Assembly (NCBI RefSeq): GCF_014174395.1
Contig: NZ_JABEQD010000003.1
Location: 186,001-250,000 of the forward strand
DNA length: 64,000 nucleotides
Source of the DNA: Gluconacetobacter aggeris
GTDB lineage: Bacteria; Pseudomonadota; Alphaproteobacteria; Acetobacterales; Acetobacteraceae
Reading direction: 5' to 3'
Shown here: one piece after another, positions 20,739 through 29,945 of the stretch
How the letters are laid out: every line of letters begins with the position of its first letter
Numbering within the stretch: the first letter of the stretch is position 1
Program-made: the position numbers and the translations under genes
Notes under the pieces: generated by a model
Databases searched by the model: none
What the model saw: only the letters and a program-made list of their open reading frames with translations
Told to the model about the DNA's origin: nothing

Positions 20739-22652
20739 CTATTCGAAGTCCTCGACCTCCGCCACCACCTGGCCCGGCGGCTCCTTGCGGTTCGCCGGGT
20801 CGCGGGTCAGCGTATCGGTCATGATATCGCGGGCCAGCGGGGCGGCAACCGCAGCCCCCGCATTGCCATGTTCCACCACCACCGCCGCTGCATAGCGCGG
20901 TGCGTCATAGGGCGCGAAGCAGATGAACAGCGCATGGGGCCGGTATTCCCACGGCAGCGAGGACGAATCGAAATGCCCGCTCTCGCGCAACGCGCGCGAA
21001 ACATGCCGCACCTGGGCCGAACCGGTCTTGCCGGCCATCTGCACCCCCGGAATATCCAGCTTGGCCTTGGGCGCGGTACCATGTTCCTCATTGACCACGG
21101 CATACATCCCGGCCCGCAACTGAGCCAGGAAGGGCTCCGGCATGTCCAGTGCCGGCCAGTGGCCACCATCGGTGCCGTCGGTCTGCCGGCCCGAAATCGC
21201 CCGCACCAGATGCGGTTGCACTGCCCGCCCACTGGCGATCCGCGAGACATAGGTGGCAAGCTGCAGCGGCGTCACCTGCACGAATCCCTGACCGATGCCG
21301 CTGACGATCGTGTCTCCGCCATTCCAGTGCTGGCCATGCGCCCGCCGCCATTCCGGCGTAGGAATCAGGCCCGCCCGGGTATGCTGCAGTTCAATATCCA
21401 GGTTCGTGCCCAGCCCGAAACTGTGGGAGGCGGCCGCAATGGCATCCATGCCGGTTCGCCGGGCCACCTCGTAGAAGAACACGTCGCAGGAGAATTTCAG
21501 CCCTTCCTTGAGGGTCAGCGAGCCATGACCATAGCGGGACCAGCAGTGGAACCGCGTCCCGCCCACATCCAGATAACCTGGACAGAAAATCCGATCGGTC
21601 GGCGACAGGGTACCGGCCTTGAGCGCCGCCATCGCCACCGCCGGCTTGAAGGTCGAGCCCGGCGGATAGACACCAGCCACCGCCTTGTTGATCAGGGGCG
21701 TGCGCGGATCGGTGGCCCATTCCTGCCACTGCGCCTGACTGACCCCGCTGTCGAATAGCGACGGGTCGAAGGACGGGTTGCTGACCATGGCCAGCACCTC
21801 GCCATTACGGCAATCCATCACCACCGCGCTGGCCGACTGGTCGGCAATCCGCCCCAGCACCGCCTGCTGCAGGCCCGAATCGATGGTCAGGGTGATTTCG
21901 TCGCCCGGCTGTCCCTCGTCGCGCGACAATTCGGACATCAGGCGACCGACCGCGTTGACCTCGACCTCCACCGCGCCGACCTGGCCGCGCAGCAGCCCAT
22001 CCTGGGTCTGCTCGATACCGGCGCGCCCCACCCGCATTCCGGGCAGTGCCAGCGTCTGATCCTGCGCCACATCCTTGTCGCCGGGCGGTGCGACATAGCC
22101 CACCACATGCGCCATCAGCGGCCCGAACGGATAATTCCGCGTGGTCCCGACATCGATCAGCACCCCGGGCAGCGAGGGCGCATTGAGTTCGATCCGCGCC
22201 ATGTCGTCCCAGGACAGGAAATCATGCAGCATGACGGGAATGAAACGCCGCTTGTGCCGGATCTCGCGCTCGATACGCGCCCGATCCCGCGCCTCGATCG
22301 GCACCAGCGCGGAAAAACGATCCAGGGTGCCCGGTATGTCGCTGGTTTCCTCGGGCAGCAGCAGGGCACGCCAGTTCACCTTGTTCGAGGCCACGGCGAT
22401 CCCGAACCGGTCGACCACCCGCCCTCGTGGCGGGGCGATCAGGCGGCGGCTGACGCGATTATTCTCAGCCATGCGGGCAAAGTGATCGCCCTCCACCACC
22501 TGCAACCCATACAGCCGATGCCCCAGCAGGCCGAATGCCGCCATCTGGGCTCCCAGCACAACCAGCGCACGCCGGGTAAAGACCCCACGCGAAGGCGTAT
22601 CGGCATCGGGCCGCGACATCAGGCGCTGCAAGGTTTTGCGACGCCGAACCAT
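20739..22652 (-). CDS. mrdA: Penicillin-binding protein 2 (elongation transpeptidase)
   Basis: Class B PBP that cross-links peptidoglycan during cell elongation together with RodA. 637 residues from the ATG at 22652, which follows GGATGGG; a second ATG at 22619 is possible, and the frame extends further upstream without support. One N-terminal membrane segment (RRALVVLGAQMAAFGLLGHR), dimerisation domain (APPRGRVVDRFGIAVASN), then transpeptidase motifs: SxxK in PPGSTFKPAVAM, SxD in KFSCDVFFYEVARR and KTG in MAGKTGSAQVR. 37 bp downstream of mreD. Confidence 0.95.
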   Translation of the reverse strand: MVRRRKTLQRLMSRPDADTPSRGVFTRRALVVLGAQMAAFGLLGHRLYGLQVVEGDHFARMAENNRVSRRLIAPPRGRVVDRFGIAVASNKVNWRALLLPEETSDIPGTLDRFSALVPIEARDRARIEREIRHKRRFIPVMLHDFLSWDDMARIELNAPSLPGVLIDVGTTRNYPFGPLMAHVVGYVAPPGDKDVAQDQTLALPGMRVGRAGIEQTQDGLLRGQVGAVEVEVNAVGRLMSELSRDEGQPGDEITLTIDSGLQQAVLGRIADQSASAVVMDCRNGEVLAMVSNPSFDPSLFDSGVSQAQWQEWATDPRTPLINKAVAGVYPPGSTFKPAVAMAALKAGTLSPTDRIFCPGYLDVGGTRFHCWSRYGHGSLTLKEGLKFSCDVFFYEVARRTGMDAIAAASHSFGLGTNLDIELQHTRAGLIPTPEWRRAHGQHWNGGDTIVSGIGQGFVQVTPLQLATYVSRIASGRAVQPHLVRAISGRQTDGTDGGHWPALDMPEPFLAQLRAGMYAVVNEEHGTAPKAKLDIPGVQMAGKTGSAQVRHVSRALRESGHFDSSSLPWEYRPHALFICFAPYDAPRYAAAVVVEHGNAGAAVAAPLARDIMTDTLTRDPANRKEPPGQVVAEVEDFE

Positions 22653-22689
22653 CAACCCATCCAGACCGGGACGAAATCGAAAACCGCCA

Positions 22690-23253
22690 TCAGGCTCGAT
22701 CCGGATTGGCGATAGAACGCCCCAGAGTGCTGAAGACCACGCACAGAAGCGGAAACACACCGACCCCGAGCACCCACTGGAACGCGAAGGCAATCATGGG
22801 CACAAGGTGCAGCGACAGCGCGGAAATCAGTCCCCATTGCAGGGCCGTCGCGGCCAGCGACACGCCGTCGAACACCAGCCACAGAACGAGAATGTGAGCC
22901 CGCGAGAAGCCATAGCGGCCAGAAAGTGCCACCCCATGGACGAGCAGCACCACCAGAAGCATCACACCCGGCGGCCCGAACCCGAGCAGATCGACCAGCA
23001 TCCCAAGCAGGAACACGATCGGCGACGACATCGACGCCGGCCGGAACACCGACCAGAAGAAAACGGACGACAGCAGGATGCCCGGCAGCAACTCTGCCTG
23101 CCCGGGCAGGCCGAACGGCGCGGAAAGCAGCAGGACAGCCATACCGGTCAGCGCGGCGGGCAGGCCACGCCGCGACAGCATGTCCAGCCGCCGCCACAGG
23201 CTGGGCCGAGGCTGAATGCCCGGTTGGAACTCTGGAGCCTGGTCGGGCGTCAT
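22690..23253 (-). CDS. mreD: Rod-shape-determining protein MreD
   Basis: 187-residue polytopic membrane protein of the elongasome. Five to six hydrophobic segments are visible (RGLPAALTGMAVLLLSAPFG, LPGILLSSVFFWSVF, PIVFLLGMLVDLLGFGPPG, SLHLVPMIAFAFQWVLGVG, VFPLLCVVFS). The sequence is weakly conserved in the family, so the call leans on membrane pattern and position between mreC and mrdA. Starts MTPDQAPEFQPG, 12 bp after mreC; the ribosome site is weak. Confidence 0.9.
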   Translation of the reverse strand: MTPDQAPEFQPGIQPRPSLWRRLDMLSRRGLPAALTGMAVLLLSAPFGLPGQAELLPGILLSSVFFWSVFRPASMSSPIVFLLGMLVDLLGFGPPGVMLLVVLLVHGVALSGRYGFSRAHILVLWLVFDGVSLAATALQWGLISALSLHLVPMIAFAFQWVLGVGVFPLLCVVFSTLGRSIANPDRA

Positions 23254-23265
23254 CCATGCACACTC

Positions 23266-24171
23266 TCATCCACGGCCGAGTGGGGAGGGAAATGGGAGCG
23301 GGAAGGAATCGGCCGGGTGCCGCACCGGAATCCGCCCCGGTGCATCGGGGGGGACGACAGCGGAGCGTCCGTAATCGAAGACCCGTACGATGTCGAGATG
23401 CCCCAGTGACGCAAAGGGGATGACGACCGGCTGACCGGGGCGAACATAATGGATCTGCCCGACAGGCAGGCCCGCGGGCATTGTATCGATCTCGCCATTG
23501 GTGACGACGCGCTCTCCCTCGACCGGGGGATTGTCCTGGGGATAGTAGATAAGGCGAGGTGTACCCGAATTATCGCCGGCCATTATAGCGGCCCCGTGGC
23601 TGACTTCCAGTCTGACCGGTATGCGGCTCGACGCATCGGTGAGCAGCAGGACACGCACCGAGCGGCTACCGATCTCGGTCACGCGTCCGACCAGGCCCGA
23701 ACCGTCGAGCACGATCTCATCCTTATGGATTCCCGCATCGACATTGGCCGCCACGAGCACGCTGCGGGCATATAGACCACTGGTATCGCGAACGACCCGG
23801 CCCGTGACGAAAGACGGCGAGGGATCGGGCATCCAATGCAAATTGGCCTTGAGGGCCGCGTTTTCATCCGCCAGCGCGGCCGCGACATCATACCAATGGC
23901 GCAGATTGGCGTTTTCCGCGCGCAGGCGCTGGTTTTCGGCCTCGATCCGGCCCATGTCGCGCATGCGGCCCAACAGGCCGCGCGCCTGTTCCTGCGGCCA
24001 GACAACCAGCCCGTATGCGGGCGCCAGAATATCGGCCAACCCCATTCGCACCCGTTCCGCCAGACTGCGATCCGCCTGTCCAAGCAGGATGATCCCCAGC
24101 GCGGCAACGATCAGAATCGGAAGGACCAGCCGCTCCAGCGCCTGACGCAAGGTGATGGAAAGTGGAATCAT
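23266..24171 (-). CDS. mreC: Rod-shape-determining protein MreC
   Basis: 301-residue periplasmic scaffold anchored by one N-terminal membrane helix (LERLVLPILIVAALGIILLG). It has the expected coiled coil (GRIEAENQRLRAENANLRHW) and beta-barrel domain containing GLVGRVTEIGSRSVRVLLLT and IPVRLEVSHGAAIMAG. The C-terminal tail is Pro-rich. Lies 94 bp downstream of mreB and 12 bp upstream of mreD. Confidence 0.95.
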   Translation of the reverse strand: MIPLSITLRQALERLVLPILIVAALGIILLGQADRSLAERVRMGLADILAPAYGLVVWPQEQARGLLGRMRDMGRIEAENQRLRAENANLRHWYDVAAALADENAALKANLHWMPDPSPSFVTGRVVRDTSGLYARSVLVAANVDAGIHKDEIVLDGSGLVGRVTEIGSRSVRVLLLTDASSRIPVRLEVSHGAAIMAGDNSGTPRLIYYPQDNPPVEGERVVTNGEIDTMPAGLPVGQIHYVRPGQPVVIPFASLGHLDIVRVFDYGRSAVVPPDAPGRIPVRHPADSFPLPFPSPLGRG

Positions 24172-24265
24172 GGCAGGTTCGCCGGGTATCGCGCATACCC
24201 ACGCCAGTCACACCCGTCATTATGCCGGACGTCCATCGCCTCGGCCCCCCGCGTTCCGCTCGTCG

Positions 24266-25417
<1,152 letters not shown>

Positions 25418-25570
25418 TCAGGCCGAGGGCTTACCGGGGCTACAGGACACGGGCAAGGCCCGGCCACATTAATTCGTGCTTTTCAGGCCGTCACCCTCTT
25501 CAGGACATGAAAAAGGCACAGACCCTTCCCATATGCCCTCAGGCCGCCATTCGGCCAGCGCGAATGGGCC

Positions 25571-25600
25571 GCCGGAAAAAAAATCCGGCCGCCTTTTTTT
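25571..25600 (+). terminator. Terminator-like hairpin in the mreB upstream gap
   Basis: GCCGGA, seven A, TCCGGC, then CGCC and seven T (25594-25600) on the plus strand. No annotated plus-strand gene ends before it. It may terminate an unrecognised short transcript starting in 25440-25570, or be a promoter-proximal attenuator of the lipoprotein gene. Otherwise 25313-25708 shows no gene. Confidence 0.45.
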
Positions 25601-25708
25601 CGCCACCGGAACGCCCCGCCACGCACACGAGCTGCAGGGAAACTCGCAACACCGGAAGACGATACCCCGTAGCTGGCGAACGGCGCCCTTTCGACAAGGA
25701 AGATTATC

Positions 25709-25990
25709 ATGACGATCCGCACCCAAACCTCTTTCTTCACCCGGACGGCCTTGCTCGGCGCCGGACTTCTGGCCCTGGCGGGTTGCGGCAATCCGTACGA
25801 TCCGGGCGCCCGCGCAGGAACCGGCGCGCTGATCGGTGCCGGCGGCGGTGCCGCGATCGGTGGTTTGGCCGGCGGCGGGAGCGGCGCCCTGATCGGCGCA
25901 TTGGGCGGCGGCGCGGTCGGCGCTGCCGCGGGGGCCGCCACCACGCCCAATCCGCCACGCCGGAGTGGATATTACAACCGGGGCTACTGA
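25709..25990 (+). CDS. Small glycine-zipper lipoprotein (copy 1)
   Basis: 93 residues. Signal peptide (ALLGAGLLALAGC) with lipobox LAGC, so a lipid-anchored envelope protein is predicted. The mature part begins GNPYDPGARAG and is dominated by a glycine-zipper segment (LIGAGGGAAIGGLAGGGSG) of the kind that packs into membranes. AAGGAAG lies before the ATG. The following gene is a clear paralogue sharing the C-x-NPYDPG start and zipper. Function unknown; similar small lipoproteins are envelope-stress or structural components. Confidence 0.85.
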   Translation: MTIRTQTSFFTRTALLGAGLLALAGCGNPYDPGARAGTGALIGAGGGAAIGGLAGGGSGALIGALGGGAVGAAAGAATTPNPPRRSGYYNRGY

Positions 25991-26104
25991 TCCGCCGATG
26001 ACATCGCCCCGATTTCGCTCTCCGCTGACGAGGGCGAAAAAGCGCGATACGGTGTATCATACGATGCCCACCGCCCTACACCGGCCTGAAACCACGAGAA
26101 TTCC

Positions 26105-26503
26105 ATGAGACCTCTTCGCATTCCCGCCTCTCCACCCCGCCACCTCGTCCGCAAGGCCGGGCTCCTGTCACTGGGCGCTCTTGCCCTGTCGCTGGCGGCC
26201 TGCAGCAATCCGTATGATCCAGGCCAGCGCGCGCTCGGCGGCGGCCTGATCGGCGCGGGAGGTGGCGCCGCGATCGGCGCATTGGCCGGTGGCGGTCGCG
26301 GCGCCGCGATCGGCGCCCTGGCCGGCGGCGCGGTTGGAGCGGCGACCGGCGCCGCCACCACGCCGAACCGGCCGCAGCAATATTATCCGCCGTCGGGCGG
26401 TTATGCGCCTCCCGCCTACGGGCCATACGGGCAGCCATCCTATCCGCCGCCCGGCTATCCGCCGCCGCCCCCACCCCCGCCGCCCGGCTATTACAATTAC
26501 TGA
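26105..26503 (+). CDS. Small glycine-zipper lipoprotein (copy 2, proline/tyrosine tail)
   Basis: 132 residues. Basic N-terminus (RHLVRKAG), hydrophobic core and lipobox LAAC followed by SNPYDPGQRALGG, then a glycine-zipper (LIGAGGGAAIGALAGGGRGA). Unlike copy 1 it continues into a Tyr/Pro/Gly tail (YPPPGYPPPPPPPPPGYYNY), typical of extended cell-wall-spanning tails. 114 bp after copy 1, same strand: a tandem duplication with divergence of the tail. Ends just before a strong bidirectional terminator shared with leuA. Confidence 0.85.
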   Translation: MRPLRIPASPPRHLVRKAGLLSLGALALSLAACSNPYDPGQRALGGGLIGAGGGAAIGALAGGGRGAAIGALAGGAVGAATGAATTPNRPQQYYPPSGGYAPPAYGPYGQPSYPPPGYPPPPPPPPPGYYNY

Positions 26504-26529
26504 CCGGCCGCACCCGGAAAGCCGGACAT

Positions 26530-26562
26530 AAAAAAGCGGGGCCTCCCAAGGGAGGCCCCGCC
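26530..26562. terminator. Bidirectional terminator between lipoprotein copy 2 and leuA
   Basis: Perfect 12-bp stem GCGGGGCCTCCC / GGGAGGCCCCGC with a short loop. On the minus strand it is followed by TTTTTT, so it is a strong terminator for leuA. On the plus strand the T content is low. Confidence 0.85.
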
Positions 26563-26582
26563 GATTCGCCGTGTTTGCGGCG

Positions 26583-28163
26583 TCAGGCGGTCACACTCAG
26601 GGCCTCGGGCTCTGTCCGGGCGCGCTTGACCAGCAACTTATTCAAAGCATGCACGTAGGCCCTGACCGCCGAGACCAGCGTGTCGCTGTCCGCACCCTGG
26701 CCATCGACCAGCTTGCCGTCCTCTTCCAGCCGCACGGTCGTGCGGGCCTGGGCATCACTCCCCTCGGTTACCGCACCGACCGAATAGAGTTGCAGAGTCG
26801 CCTCGTGGGGGAAGATCGCGCGTACAGCGTTGAAGGCCGCGTCAACCGGTCCCTGCCCGTTCGCCTCGCCGCTACGGGCCTCTCCATCGACCTCCAGCGT
26901 CAGTTCCGCGCGCGCCGGGCGGCGCGACCCGGCCTCGATATCCAGCGAGATGAAACGGATGCGGGCATGATCGCGCGCTTCGTCATCCACCAGAGCGACC
27001 AGATCCTCGTCGTAGACAACCTTCTTGCGGTCGGCCAGGTCCTTGAAGCGCGCGAAGGCATCATTCAGATGCGCCTCGTCCATCTCGCCATAGCCCATGG
27101 CCTTCAGCTTGTCGCGGAAGGCCGCGCGGCCCGAATGCTTGCCCAGCACCAGCGACGACCGGGTCCAGCCGACGCTCTCGGGGGTCATGATCTCATAGGT
27201 CGCGGCATTCTTCAGCACGCCGTCCTGATGGATGCCACTCTCATGCGCAAAGGCATTGCGCCCGACGATCGCCTTGTTGGGCTGAACGTCGAAGCCGGTG
27301 ATGGTCGCCAGCATGCGCGACGTCCGCAGCAGGTTTTGCGTCTGGATACCCGTCTTGTAGGGCAGCACATCCTGGCGCGTCCGCAGCGCCATCACGATTT
27401 CTTCCAGCGCCGCATTGCCCGCGCGCTCGCCGATGCCATTGATCGTGCATTCGATCTGCCGTGCGCCCGCCGCCAGCGCGGCGATGGTATTGGCCACGGC
27501 CAGGCCCAGATCGTTATGATTATGCGCCGAGAAGATCACCCTGTCCGCGCCCGGAACGCGGGCCTTCAGGTCAGCGAAGATGCGGGCCATGTCCTCGGGC
27601 GTGGCATAGCCGACAGTGTCCGGGATGTTGATCGTGGTCGCCCCGGCCTTGATAGCGGCCTCGACGCAGCGGCACAGAAAATCCGGATCGGTGCGCGAGC
27701 CATCCTCAGCCGACCATTCCACATCGTCGGTGAACTGCCGCGCCGCCTTGTTGCCGGCCGTGATCAGTTCCAGCACCGTCTCGGGCTCCATCCGCAGCTT
27801 GTATTTCATATGCAGCGGCGAGGTAGAGATGAAATTGTGAATGCGCCCGCGCTCGGCAGGGCGAATGGCCTCGCCCGCGCTGGCAATGTCGTTCTTGCCG
27901 CCGCTACGGGCCAGCGCGCAGACCACCGGGCCACGGATGGTGGATGCGACCTGGTGAACGCTCTCGAAATCGCCCTTCGACGCCACCGGGAAGCCGGCCT
28001 CGATCACGTCGACGCCCAGTTCGGCCAGCGCCTCCGCCATCCGGAGCTTCTCGGCCAGGTTCATCGAGAAACCGGGGGATTGTTCGCCGTCGCGCAGGGT
28101 CGTGTCGAAGATGATGACCCGGTCGTCGTCAATACGGCCGAAGGACGGATGGTCGATTGTCAT
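26583..28163 (-). CDS. leuA: 2-isopropylmalate synthase
   Basis: First committed enzyme of leucine synthesis (acetyl-CoA + 2-oxoisovalerate). 526 residues from [20 protein letters not shown]. Catalytic start [16 protein letters not shown], metal-binding [17 protein letters not shown] and the GxGERAGN motif ([20 protein letters not shown]) are all present. [14 protein letters not shown] and the C-terminal LeuA regulatory domain (leucine feedback) are also intact. GAGG precedes the ATG; an upstream in-frame extension is not supported. Preceded by a leucine-rich leader ORF. Confidence 0.97.
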   Translation of the reverse strand: MTIDHPSFGRIDDDRVIIFDTTLRDGEQSPGFSMNLAEKLRMAEALAELGVDVIEAGFPVASKGDFESVHQVASTIRGPVVCALARSGGKNDIASAGEAIRPAERGRIHNFISTSPLHMKYKLRMEPETVLELITAGNKAARQFTDDVEWSAEDGSRTDPDFLCRCVEAAIKAGATTINIPDTVGYATPEDMARIFADLKARVPGADRVIFSAHNHNDLGLAVANTIAALAAGARQIECTINGIGERAGNAALEEIVMALRTRQDVLPYKTGIQTQNLLRTSRMLATITGFDVQPNKAIVGRNAFAHESGIHQDGVLKNAATYEIMTPESVGWTRSSLVLGKHSGRAAFRDKLKAMGYGEMDEAHLNDAFARFKDLADRKKVVYDEDLVALVDDEARDHARIRFISLDIEAGSRRPARAELTLEVDGEARSGEANGQGPVDAAFNAVRAIFPHEATLQLYSVGAVTEGSDAQARTTVRLEEDGKLVDGQGADSDTLVSAVRAYVHALNKLLVKRARTEPEALSVTA

Positions 28164-28286
28164 GAAATACCTCGGACAGGTCCGGAATGTTCGCCTGCAT
28201 ACGCCGGGTGGGCGCTGCTTCCTCGCATGCGGGATCGCTCCCGCCGTCTCCCCTGGGCGCGCCGGCATCATGCCGACCCTGAACGC

Positions 28287-28400
28287 TCAGGGGCAGATAA
28301 GTCGGAGACGAAGGAGAAGGGCTGCCCGGTCGCGGGCATGCGACACCAACAGCGCCTTGGCGCCGGACAGCCCTGCCGTCATGGTGATCGCGTTAACCAT
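28287..28400 (-). CDS. Leucine-rich leader peptide of leuA (attenuator candidate)
   Basis: Minus-strand ORF of 37 codons from ATG 28400 to TGA 28287, ending in ALLLRLRLICP: five leucine codons within seven, just before the stop. A second ATG at codon 7 could also start it. It ends 123 bases upstream of leuA. A Leu-codon run directly ahead of a leucine synthetic gene is the hallmark of ribosome-mediated attenuation. Several GC hairpins follow (for example GCGGGA/TCCCGC), but none has a clear U-tract, so the anti-terminator/terminator pair is not resolved by eye. Confidence 0.65.
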   Translation of the reverse strand: MVNAITMTAGLSGAKALLVSHARDRAALLLRLRLICP

Positions 28401-28466
28401 GCCGCGCACCATACAGTCCACCCCACCGATTGCAACAGAAAAGGCCGTGGCCCCCCCCCCTGGCTT

Positions 28467-29363
28467 TCACCCTGTCAGACGGGTCACCCCGCCGGCCGAG
28501 GCGAAATACCGGTCGACCGCCTGTTTCATCGCGCCCGCCACCATCATCCGGTGCCCCGCCTGGCGCAGCGCGGCCTCGTCCATCCGGTTGGACATGAATC
28601 CCATCTCCACCAGCACGGACGGGATATCGGCCGATTTCAGCACGACGAACGCCGCATGGCGCGCAGGATGGGACAGCAGGCCGATCCGTGGCCGAAAGGC
28701 GTCCACCACACTACTGGCCATATGGGCCGCCCCACGCCGCGTTTCCTCGCTTACCAGGCTGGACAGGATGGCCGCGACCTCGGGAGAATTGGCATGCACC
28801 TGGGGGCCGCCGAACCGGTCGGCGCTGTTTTCGGTCCGGGCCAGCGCCGCGCTCTGGGCGTCAGACGCCTGCCCGGAGAGCGTGTACACGCTGGCCCCGC
28901 GCACCGAGCGATCGGTCAATGCGTCGGCATGCATGGAAATGAACAGCGACGCACTGTGCGCATGCGCGATCTCCACCCGCCCTTCCAGCGGGATGAAGCG
29001 GTCGTCCGTCCTGGTCATCGCGACGCGATAGGCGCCGCTGGCCAGCAATTGCCGCTGCAGTTCGGCGGCAGCCGCCTCGGCAATATGTTTCTCATACGTG
29101 CCGGAAACCCCGATCGCGCCGGGGTCCTTCCCGCCATGGCCGGGATCGAGCATGACCAGCGGCAGGGGAGCCGCCGCCCGCCCCACAATCGCCGGGGCAC
29201 GCAGGGAATGCCGGGCATGCGCGACGGCGCTGTGCGCGGCCGTTCGATGCACCGCAGCGCCCGCGTCGCCGGCCCGTGCCGCAAGCCCCGCGCCCAGCGT
29301 GGCCAGCAGGACCGCGCGCCGCCCCCGGCCGGCCGGCGCCCTTTCGGAATGATCAGCATCCAT
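28467..29363 (-). CDS. N-acetylmuramoyl-L-alanine amidase (Amidase_3)
   Basis: 298-residue zinc amidase that cleaves peptide stems from glycan strands, as in daughter-cell separation (AmiA/AmiC type). The N-terminus has an RR-containing signal (GRGRRAVLLATLGAGLAA), suggesting Tat export. The catalytic domain (about 75-290) shows LVMLDPGHGGKDPGAIG (Zn His), YEKHIAEAAA (Zn Glu), LFISMHADAL (Zn His) and VLVEMGFMSNRMDE (catalytic Glu). No N-terminal AMIN domain. ATG with GAGGGG about 8 bases upstream. Ends 66 bp before the leuA leader ORF begins, same strand. Confidence 0.92.
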   Translation of the reverse strand: MDADHSERAPAGRGRRAVLLATLGAGLAARAGDAGAAVHRTAAHSAVAHARHSLRAPAIVGRAAAPLPLVMLDPGHGGKDPGAIGVSGTYEKHIAEAAAAELQRQLLASGAYRVAMTRTDDRFIPLEGRVEIAHAHSASLFISMHADALTDRSVRGASVYTLSGQASDAQSAALARTENSADRFGGPQVHANSPEVAAILSSLVSEETRRGAAHMASSVVDAFRPRIGLLSHPARHAAFVVLKSADIPSVLVEMGFMSNRMDEAALRQAGHRMMVAGAMKQAVDRYFASAGGVTRLTG

Positions 29364-29945
29364 GAAACCGCCCCTCGTGGCCATTTCCGCGACGGATCAT
29401 AGCAGGCTCCACTCCCTTCGTCTGCATTTCAACGGCTTGCACGAGATCATTGATACAGATCGGCAACCTGTCATTCCGGGATGCGACAGCGCTTGCAGCG
29501 CGGCCTCAGTTAGGTCATGCTTGCACCGTGATGGGTCCGCGTCGGTTGGCGCCGGAAAACGGCCAGGTCGACAGGACCGGGTCCATCCGGCAGGTCGCCC
29601 CCGTATCGACGGGCCACGGATGCCGCTCCGCCCGGCCGCAAGGCCGGCGCAGGATGACGATGCCCTTTATTCCGACGCCGCACCGCGCATGCGCAGGTGT
29701 GCGTCACCGCCTGATGATGAGGATGGATGAACGCCACGCGATCCGCGTTCGCAGACAGCCCGCTACAGCGCACGTCACATGGGACGCGCGTGGGCAGGAT
29801 CTGCGCGGGTATCGCCGCAACGGCTTCCGGATCCGTCGTATTGTCTCCCATTTCTATCGTTGCCCCTCCCCACCGTCGCGATTGCGCATCCCCATGAGGA
29901 CGCCGGACAGACAGCGGAAGCGGGCATACCGGAGTTCCGTTTTTA
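29364..29945 (+). other. 582-bp gene-free interval: amidase promoter and long rne leader
   Basis: No open frame here looks coding on either strand. The interval separates the divergent amidase and rne genes and is unusually long for this dense region. A GC hairpin (GCCCGGCC GCAA GGCCGGCG, about 29633-29652) is the clearest structure. Long 5' leaders that mediate RNase E autoregulation are known in enterobacteria, so a similar role here is plausible but unproven. GGAG lies 13 bases before the rne ATG. Confidence 0.5.

Noticed and set aside
25507-26001. 164-codon plus-strand frame over the first lipoprotein gene
   Set aside because: Arg-rich out-of-frame reading of the lipoprotein gene, which has its own SD and lipobox.
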